From positions 186,001 to 250,000 of the forward strand of contig JAJEGN010000007.1 in the NCBI GenBank assembly GCA_022819855.1: a DNA stretch of 64,000 bases, read 5' to 3'. This document shows positions 62,104 through 64,000 of the stretch, in pieces (position 1 is the stretch's first letter; each line of letters opens with the position of its first letter). Position numbers and translations under genes: made by a program. Source of the stretch: Gammaproteobacteria bacterium (GTDB lineage: Bacteria > Pseudomonadota > Gammaproteobacteria > Steroidobacterales > Rariloculaceae). Under the pieces are notes generated by a model. That model was not told the DNA's origin, searched no databases, and worked only from the letters and a program-made list of their open reading frames with translations.

Positions 62104-63213
62104 ATGAAATCACCGAACCGTATCGCCCTCGCGGCGGCAACGTTGCTGACCGCGATCTGGCTCTCGCCTTCGGCGCACACGCAGGAAGCACAGTCGATCA
62201 CGGTCGTGTCCTGGGGAGGCTCCTATGCCCGCGCTTCGGTACGGGCCTACCACGAACGCTTCGAGGCCGAAACGGGGATCCGCATCGATCTGGAAGAGTA
62301 CAGCGGCGGCCTCGCGCAGATTCGCGCGCAGGTGGAAACCGGCAACGTGTCCTGGGACGTGATCGACATCGAAGCCGGCGACCTCCTGCTCGGCTGCGAC
62401 GAGGGCCTGCTCGAAGAAGTGGACCTCGCGACCCTTCCCCCGGCTCCGGATGGAACGCCGGCAGAAGAGGACTTCGACGAGACCTACGCGCTCGACTGCG
62501 GCGTCCAGGGGCTGACCTATTCGACCGTCGTCGCCTACAACCGCGAACGGCTGACCGGACCGGCGCCGACGACCATTGCGGATTTCTTCGATCTCGAGCG
62601 TTTTCCGGGCCGCCGTGGCCTGCGCCGCTCGCCGCTAGTCAACCTCGAGTTCGCGCTCGTCGCCGACGGAGTGCCCGTGGAAAGCGTTTACGACGTACTG
62701 TCGGAGCCGGGCGGCGTCGACCGCGCCTTCGCGAAGCTCGATACCATCAGGGATGTGGCGGTCTGGTGGGAGACCGGCGCCCAGCCTCCGCAAATGCTCG
62801 CCGACGGCGAGGTGCTCATGAGCACCGCATTCAACGGCCGAATTTTCAATGCCCAGGCACTCGAGAACCAGCCGCTCGAGATTCTCTGGGACGGCCAGGT
62901 GCTGGCCGCGGGCTACCAGGCCATCGTGGCCGGCACGTCGCGGCTCGAAGCCGCCCGGCGTTTCGTGGAATTCGCCACCTCGACCCAATCGCTCGCCAAC
63001 ATCACCCATTACATTTCATACGCGCCCTTGCGCCGCTCGTCCCAGACCCTCGTCGACACGCATCTGGATACTGGAATCGAGATGGCGCCGCACCTTCCCG
63101 ACTGGCCGGCCAACGCGGTCAACGCCGTCATCGAGGATGCGGAATGGTGGGCGGACAATCTCGACGACATGAACGAGCGTTTCGCAGCGTGGCTCGTGAC
63201 CGGAGGCCGCTGA
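62104..63213 (+). CDS. Polyamine-type ABC transporter binding protein
   Basis: The 369-residue periplasmic protein has a signal peptide at 1-27 (ALAAATLLTAIWLSPSAHTQ) and the PotD/PotF-like start ITVVSWGGSYARASVRAYHERFEAETGI. WDVIDIEAGDLLLGCDEGLLE and NGRIFNAQALENQPLEILWDGQVL belong to the extracellular solute-binding family 1/8 fold. AAGGAG precedes ATG 62104, 29 bases after potA. The ligand may be a polyamine or another small cationic or amino compound; the binding-site acids of PotD were not verified. Confidence 0.88.
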   Translation: MKSPNRIALAAATLLTAIWLSPSAHTQEAQSITVVSWGGSYARASVRAYHERFEAETGIRIDLEEYSGGLAQIRAQVETGNVSWDVIDIEAGDLLLGCDEGLLEEVDLATLPPAPDGTPAEEDFDETYALDCGVQGLTYSTVVAYNRERLTGPAPTTIADFFDLERFPGRRGLRRSPLVNLEFALVADGVPVESVYDVLSEPGGVDRAFAKLDTIRDVAVWWETGAQPPQMLADGEVLMSTAFNGRIFNAQALENQPLEILWDGQVLAAGYQAIVAGTSRLEAARRFVEFATSTQSLANITHYISYAPLRRSSQTLVDTHLDTGIEMAPHLPDWPANAVNAVIEDAEWWADNLDDMNERFAAWLVTGGR

Positions 63214-63254
63214 AACTTCCGACGGGCTGACTCGCCCACGGAACGAGACACACG

Positions 63255-64000
63255 ATGGCGGCAGGCAAGGCAAGCGTTTCCCGCCCGAGGACGCGCGTCA
63301 ATGCGTTGATGCTGACGCTGCCGCTCGTCGCATTCATCGCCGTCACGTTCGTGGCGCCGCTGATCAGTATGATGGCGCGCGGCGTCTACGATCCCACGGT
63401 CGCCGACATCATGCCGGAGACGATCGCGGCGTTGCAGTCCTGGGACCGGCAGGGACTGCCGCCGGAAGAGGTCTACGCCGCAGCGGCACGGGAACTGACG
63501 CTCGCACGGGAGGAGCGCACCATCGGCCGGCTCGCCACGCGGCTCAACCGGCAGGCGGCGGGTACGCGCAGCGTCATCACCCGCACCGGGCGCGCGCTGA
63601 ATCGGGGCGCGGAACCGCCGTGGTCGGAGTCGCTGCCGGAGATTCACGAAGCCTGGGGAGAGCCGGAGGTCTGGGAAACGCTGCTGCTGACGGGCGACCG
63701 GTTTACCGCCGACTACTACCTCAATGCGGTCGATCTGCAACGCACCGTCGACGGCGACATCGTGCGGCAACCGGAAACGCGCCGTGTTTACGTCGACCTC
63801 TTCATCCGCACGATCGGCGTGAGCCTGAGCGTGACGCTGCTGTGTCTGGCGATCGGCTATCCGCTGGCGGGATTCATCGCTCACGCTCCGCCCCGGCGCG
63901 CGAGGCTGTTGCTCACACTCGTGCTGCTGCCCTTCTGGACTTCGCTGCTCGTGCGCACGACATCGTGGATCGTGCTGCTGCAGCAACAGGGCGTCATCAA
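63255..64000 (+). CDS. Polyamine-type ABC permease (partial, runs off window)
   Basis: The open frame from ATG 63255 continues to the window end (about 248 codons). It begins with a membrane segment (LMLTLPLVAFIAVTFVAPLISMMARGVYDP), followed by an unusually long polar loop at about 45-180, then membrane segments VDLFIRTIGVSLSVTLLCLAIGYPLAGF and ARLLLTLVLLPFWTSLLVRTTSW, which match PotB-type permeases. Long loops of this kind occur in some proteobacterial PotB homologues. The C-terminal EAA motif lies beyond the window. It follows the binding protein by 41 bases. Confidence 0.88.
   Translation, partial: MAAGKASVSRPRTRVNALMLTLPLVAFIAVTFVAPLISMMARGVYDPTVADIMPETIAALQSWDRQGLPPEEVYAAAARELTLAREERTIGRLATRLNRQAAGTRSVITRTGRALNRGAEPPWSESLPEIHEAWGEPEVWETLLLTGDRFTADYYLNAVDLQRTVDGDIVRQPETRRVYVDLFIRTIGVSLSVTLLCLAIGYPLAGFIAHAPPRRARLLLTLVLLPFWTSLLVRTTSWIVLLQQQGVI

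Overview
The window is 64 kb of GC-rich DNA that is almost fully coding. It looks like the chromosome of a Gram-negative proteobacterium, probably a gammaproteobacterium. TonB-dependent receptors, Sec and Tat signal peptides, a lipobox, ubiX, periplasmic c-type cytochromes and quinoproteins all point that way. The genus cannot be named from the sequence. No rRNA, tRNA, CRISPR array, integrase or transposase was seen.

Layout. 0.2-6.4 kb: a TonB receptor with a strong bidirectional terminator, a hydroxycinnamoyl-CoA hydratase-lyase, a PepSY membrane protein and a secreted metallo-beta-lactamase (MBL) fold enzyme. 6.5-16.6 kb: a tartrate/malate-type dehydrogenase with its MFS transporter, three more secreted MBL enzymes (one carrying two EF-hand loops), a LysR regulator, and a cytochrome c-beta-barrel fusion overlapping a pentaheme cytochrome gene. 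16.7-25.8 kb: xdhC, a trehalose block (otsB, GH15, otsA), folE, ubiX and modBC. 26-35.7 kb: a protocatechuate 4,5-cleavage block (ligA, ligB, ligI, ligC, galD/ligU) with an aldehyde dehydrogenase, MFS transporter, aromatic/aspartate aminotransferase and CoA-ester lyase. 35.8-44 kb: an orphan ABC permease pair, a molybdenum hydroxylase large subunit and a second TonB receptor. 44-58 kb: two tandem quinoproteins, a complete ABC efflux-type system (two permeases, ATPase, adaptor), then an operon of a Tat-type Rieske protein, two further quinoproteins and a DUF2237 protein. 58-64 kb: START-domain protein, peptide deformylase, a large palindrome, a cytochrome-Vgb propeller protein and a polyamine-type ABC operon cut by the window end.

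How the genes fit together. The theme is oxidation of plant- or algae-derived aromatic compounds, alcohols and sugar acids. Hydroxycinnamoyl-CoA hydratase-lyase would give vanillin or 4-hydroxybenzaldehyde. An aldehyde dehydrogenase could oxidise the aldehyde, and LigAB/LigC/LigI/GalD would process protocatechuate; the hydratase and aldolase steps are not in the window. Periplasmic quinoproteins, heme c proteins and a Rieske protein would pass electrons to the respiratory chain. XdhC and ModBC support molybdenum enzymes such as the hydroxylase at 38.3-40.7 kb.

The most unusual structural signal is recurrent. At several gene junctions the tail of the upstream gene and/or the head of the downstream gene is present twice as diverged direct repeats (otsB/GH15, GH15/otsA, ligC/ligI, adaptor/ATPase, permease/permease). 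This suggests that formerly tight or overlapping junctions were expanded by short tandem duplications. Other highlights are a 110-bp composite palindrome, a REPIN-like in-frame insertion plus a 21-bp repeat array inside modC, an EF-hand/MBL chimera, and a cytochrome-porin fusion.
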